From: Polyodon spathula
Taxonomy: Eukaryota > Chordata > Actinopteri > Acipenseriformes > Polyodontidae
Reading direction: 5' to 3'
Assembly: GCF_017654505.1 (NCBI RefSeq)
Contig: NC_054536.1
Coordinates: forward strand, 11,333,794-11,397,793
DNA length: 64,000 nt
Shown: positions 60,581 through 64,000 of the stretch, in pieces
How positions within the stretch are numbered: the stretch's first letter is position 1
Layout of the letters: each line of letters begins with the position of its first letter
Translations under genes and position numbers: made by a program
The notes under the pieces: model-generated
Database searches by the model: none
What the model was told of the DNA's origin: nothing
Seen by the model: only the letters and a program-made list of their open reading frames with translations

Positions 60581-61139
60581 TACATCCTAACATAAGGCTG
60601 TTTATTTTTTAAGGTTTTCAAAGGTGTTTTATTTAAAATATTTTTTGTTGTTAAATACAGTGGTGGTGTGTGTGGGGGTGGGGGGGAGGGGGGGGGGTAA
60701 CTTTCAATTTCAGATAATTGGGAGCTTCAGAGAAAAAGGTTTAGGAACTAAGTGTGAAGACTTTATAAATTACTCTGTGTCTTTCTAAAAGATAATGAAG
60801 ATAACATGCATGGGCCCAGACCTGCCATTTAATGCAAACTGCCCTTTTCTGAAAAGCAGAAAACACTTCTAGCAGTTTTTAGTTGGATTTATAGCGAAAT
60901 ATTCTAGACTGCAGAAAATCTCTAACGCTATCCAACAAATTAAATAATACCACCATCAGCCATAAACAAAAAGGGCAGTACATTTTAATACAATGTTGCA
61001 AACCCAACACACTCACTTCATTCAATTGTTTTTCTTAAACTTTACCCAATTGTTCTATGACAAAATATAAAATATTGTAAGTGGAGAACTGGATATAAAA
61101 TAATGTAGATTCAAATTACATTTACATATATAAGCATGC
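60581..61139. other. Non-coding DNA with a G-rich tract
   Basis: At 60661-60698 the plus strand has runs of G broken by T or A, so it could fold into a G-quadruplex. Otherwise unremarkable. Confidence 0.5.
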
Positions 61140-61610
61140 AGCTTGTTTGCCCTGAAAGCAGCCTTGATACGACAAGGTGCTGAAAGGTTTCTTGAGGGAT
61201 CTTAATCCATCCAGTGGTTAATATTTCATTCAATGTAAGCAGAGGTGAGCAGATGCTTGTGATGAAGAGTGCATTGTTCTATACAAACGGTTTAAAAAAG
61301 AGATTGTGGTGGACCATTGGTGGTTGGGTGCTTTATAGTCTTGAAAGTAGCCTCCACAATCATGATAAAGGTGCAGCATTGTTGGGAAGACTTGATCTGC
61401 AGAGATGCTTAAGTAAATGATGGTATTCAGTTGGCATTCCAGAGTAATCAAGGGAACCAAGGGATACTATGAAAACATGCCCCCATCCCATAAAACCACC
61501 ATCAGAAGCCTGGACAGCTGGAACCATACAAGAGGGGTCGTGATTTGTGTTGACTTCTTCATATTTTTTGGGGGGTTTTGCGATGATCGCCGACTACAGT
61601 AGTCTCTGTT
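61140..61610 (-). pseudogene. Tc1-like transposase relic (third subfamily)
   Basis: Minus-strand pieces in order: CMVPAVQASDGGFMGWGHVF, IVSLGSL, then after a frame change LITLECQLNTIIYLSISADQ, VFPTMLHLYHDCGGYFQDYK and APNHQWSTTISFLNRLY. Related fish Tc1 transposases show (V)QAGGGGVMVWGMFSW, LGPLVPIEHRLNA..YLSI..DHV.PFM..., then QQDNAPCHKA, so the order and several residues agree. The second catalytic Asp block is changed (QDYKAP) and the SPDLNPIE segment is not found. Terminal repeats are not visible. Confidence 0.65.
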
Positions 61611-62640
61611 GCAGGGCTATTCACATGATATGGATATAGATCGGTATAGGCTGCCCTGCATTCAATCTTTCTGTCATTTGAGCAACCCAGTCTTGAAACG
61701 GCTATCTGTCACTGTCTATCACGGCCAGCTGTCTTTCTTGACGAAAACTCTGGCTTAATCTTACCATTGCTTTTACTTTTGCCCATTGGTGATTAAAATG
61801 TTGGAGCAGCCTAGCAGCATGACTGACCTTGTTACAGGGGCCAGCTAACTTGCAGGGATCACATGTCCCATCACATGATCAACCTAATTTACACCTCGGA
61901 TGGAAGACAATGCCAGCTCTAATTGGGTAGATAGGCAGGTCGTAGTGAAGTGGTAGGGTACGTATTCATGAAAACAGCTGTAGTAATTACTCTTTAAAAT
62001 GTTAAGATCAAAATATTGCATTCGTATTAAAGAATGCCACGGTCTGAAGATCCAAGTGAAAAAAGCAGGCTTCAGATTTGGGAATACTTCATTGTCATTC
62101 CCTTTCTTTTAGCTGTTTTCACACCGATGCTGGAAACCGGCATAATGTCCTTAGATTGTAAACCAGCATTAGATGATATGTGGACTAAACGACTTCCATG
62201 TCAGTTTGCGTAGCGCTGCAGGAGAGATTTTAATTTTGTTTTAAATATGTTTCTGAAATCAGAGGGTAGTGGTGAGATGTATCTGTTGTGTCTAATTTAA
62301 ACATCTCATACTCACTAGTCGGCTTTATAAGGCAATGTTTAGTTTAATAAGTAGATGCCACTGCTGCATATATTACGTGCTGAGTGACACTTGCGTGGTG
62401 ATTTCTCAGATGGCTTTTGAATAGTCTTACTGCTACTGCTTACCTCAGAGTTTTTTTGTTCTGTTGTCTGACTAAATACCACATTATATTTGCCTTTTTT
62501 TCTGTAATTCTTAGTGACAGAGATGAACAAAACATTGTTTGTTGGGTAATTTAAATGCTGTTTCAGTTGTATGTTGACATTTTCACCTACAGAAACACTG
62601 TTTAGATATTTTTTTTTTACTATTAAGGTGTAGTAATATT
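61611..62640. other. Non-coding DNA
   Basis: The first part (to about 61790) may still belong to the transposase relic, but no frame supports it clearly. Nothing else recognisable. Confidence 0.4.
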
Positions 62641-62669
62641 CATAGATCAGGTAAGTAAGTTGGTCTATG

Positions 62670-62710
62670 ATGCGATAGCCATGCGGTAAGACAATTCTTA
62701 CTGCGTGGTC
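62670..62710. repeat. Hairpin repeat, copy C
   Basis: ATGCGGTAAGACAATTCTTA followed by CTGCGT is an imperfect palindrome with the same core as the copies at 1.75 and 4.27 kb. Confidence 0.55.
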
Positions 62711-63100
62711 ATGTCATCTTGTTAAGCCAATCACAGCACTTAATTTATCCAAGCCATTTTATAATATTTATTATTTAATAATTATTCAGCAACACAAATG
62801 AATAATATTAAAGCACTTTCTATTATACTGTACAGTTGCTGTAGTTGGTTTTACACATAATTAATACAATTCCTAGACAGATTAGATCCAACAGTATATT
62901 TGTGACAGGGTGGGTGGTCCCTGTCATGTGTTTTGATGGCACAGGCTGAAGGGAAGCCTATGCCATGCTTCACAATTCTGAAAGATAACAGACGTCTTCT
63001 CCTAAGTAAAAGAAGCTGCATGCCTGTGGCAGGGCAAATGCCCTACATTTTGAAAAACGTATATGCTGTGGTTTTGTTTTTATTTGTGAATAACAGTATG
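62711..63100. other. Non-coding DNA with LTR-like scraps
   Basis: TGTGACAGGGTGGGTGGTCC (about 62903) and TGTGGCAGGGCAAATGCCCT (about 63024) both resemble 5' starts of the LTR families in this window, but neither continues into a recognisable LTR. Confidence 0.35.
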
Positions 63101-63373
63101 CAACTGTGACAAAGTGCCTGCCCCTGTGTATATTATCTGTTATGTTTTGCGTGTGGTGTGTTTAAATGTTGGTGTATAGTCATTGGTACACGGGATATAA
63201 ACGGGTCTGTAACACGAGTGTTTAAAATGTATATTTGTATTTAGGCACGGGATTGTACATCACTTCACGTACATTTAAAGTAGTTAATATGTGAGCACGA
63301 GGTTGCACATAATTAATTCACGTGCTGGGATTCAAGTGAATAATTAATTAGTAATTGAATCCCAGCACAACAG

Positions 63374-63381
63374 TATATATA
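63374..63381 (+). promoter_or_regulatory. TATA box of the family C LTR
   Basis: TATATATAG sits in the expected U3 position of the solo LTR. This is the best-supported promoter element in the window. Activity is not implied. Confidence 0.6.
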
Positions 63382-63637
63382 GATGCACGTTTTCAGATAC
63401 TCACGGTTGGGTGTTCGGTGAGTGGAGAACGGGAGAGAGAGGAGAAATTATTTACAATTGTTATTGCGTGCTGGTGAGACCAGCACGATATTTGTTAATT
63501 TATCAACTCACCGTGTTTGTCAGTGTGTCTGTCCGTGCACCGTTTTGTTAAGTGTTAGTCCGTTTTTGTTTGTCTATTTATTTTGGCGTAGTGCCGTGTC
63601 CTGTGTTTTCGTGTTTGTTAACCCTGTTTTATATTTC

Positions 63638-63643
63638 AATAAA
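63638..63643 (+). terminator. Polyadenylation signal of the family C LTR
   Basis: AATAAA in the R region of the LTR, about 108 bp before its 3' end. Confidence 0.65.
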
Positions 63644-63751
63644 CCTGCGCCAGCAAGCGTCACCATCATTTCAACTCATCCGTCCTGTCTGTGTTTCATT
63701 CCTCTTCCTGGTTCTGACACCGCCCACTTCGGCCGTCTCTGTGACACCAAC

Positions 63752-64000
63752 CCAATACTTGAACAAACATATTTGTTTGTGTGACTGATTTTAACAGCCT
63801 GACCAACAGTCGTGCAGTCACAATAGCCTAAGCCTGTTTTAAAAAGGAGTAGCAACAGAGTAATATGTTAATTACATGTATTTACTAATTAATCTCTGTT
63901 TTTTTGTTTTATGTTTTTTTTTTTTGTGTGTGTGTTGCGTTGAAATCGCTTACAAACTCAATGAGATTCTGGTACAAGTTTTGCTCTAAAATTGGCTGCA
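63752..64000. other. Non-coding DNA to window end
   Basis: Nothing recognisable. T-rich and (TG)-rich bits lie at 63900-63940. Confidence 0.5.

Larger units (their letters stand above)
63105..63746 (+). mobile_element. Solo LTR, family C, with promoter and polyadenylation signal
   Basis: It begins TGTGACAAAGTGCCTGCCCC and ends CCGTCTCTGTGACA. Flanks GCAAC (63100-63104) and CCAAC (63747-63751) form a 5-bp duplication with one mismatch. TATATATAG (63374-63381) is followed about 260 bp later by AATAAA (63638-63643), then a U5 of about 100 bp. Upstream of the TATA box is a perfect inverted pair GGATTCAAG.../...GAATCC around AT-rich DNA (about 63329-63362). Transcription would start near 63400. 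No gag or pol adjoins. The 19.4-kb mini-LTR is a shortened relative. Short frames in the R-U5 part are not genes. Confidence 0.75.

Noticed and set aside
63422..63784. 120-codon plus frame
   Set aside because: It lies in the R-U5 part of the family C LTR and crosses its end. No protein similarity.

Overview
The window is AT-rich, repeat-dense, non-coding vertebrate DNA. I found no host protein-coding gene, no spliced exon I could defend, and no cellular RNA gene. The repeat types (CR1 and L2 LINEs, tRNA-derived SINEs, several Tc1/mariner subfamilies, Harbinger, piggyBac and pogo-like ends, Ty3/gypsy relics, solo LTRs, very long AT microsatellites) point to a ray-finned fish. The two tRNA-SINE types resemble ones I associate with sturgeon and paddlefish (Acipenseriformes). 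That assignment is from memory and is only moderately secure.

Layout. 1-6.8 kb: mostly unique AT-rich DNA, with a pogo/Tigger-like terminus (~640-732) and hairpin repeats near 1.75 and 4.27 kb. 6.8-10 kb: nested insertions, comprising two inverted ~213-bp repeats, a truncated SINE, a 765-bp solo LTR and a piggyBac-like terminus. 10-14.4 kb: unique DNA with a long AT array. 14.4-15.7 kb: a probable solo LTR and a 406-bp non-autonomous DNA transposon with 73-80 bp inverted arms, CAC...GTG ends and a TAA target duplication. 19.4 kb: a 230-bp mini-LTR. 20.6-22.7 kb: Harbinger remains beside a purine-rich minisatellite. 27-29.9 kb: a CR1-type and an L2-type LINE, both 5'-truncated, lying back to back. 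33.4-35.2 kb: a Tc1 terminus and two LTR pieces. 38.9-46.8 kb: the densest region, with Ty3/gypsy reverse transcriptase (minus) and integrase (plus) relics, two SINEs, a pogo-like terminus, a degraded transposase and a nearly full-length dead Tc1. 47-54 kb: mostly unique AT-rich DNA. 54.2-57.6 kb: an LTR fragment, coding-phase tandem repeats, a second Tc1 relic and a solo LTR with a 5-bp target duplication. 57.6-64 kb: AT arrays, a third Tc1-type relic and a 642-bp solo LTR with TATA box and polyadenylation signal.

The genes do not work together. Every recognisable coding region belongs to a mobile element, and nearly all carry frameshifts, stops or lost catalytic residues. The CR1 reverse transcriptase frame (482 codons) is the only long open one, and it lacks its endonuclease and the usual C-terminus. 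The observations most worth following up are the 406-bp transposon, the 6.8-9.9 kb inverted-repeat nest, the dispersed GCGGTAAGA hairpin family and the three LTR families. I saw no convincing new biological system. Two stretches (25.9-26.4 and 50.2-50.9 kb) look like conserved regulatory DNA only by composition and need comparative alignment.
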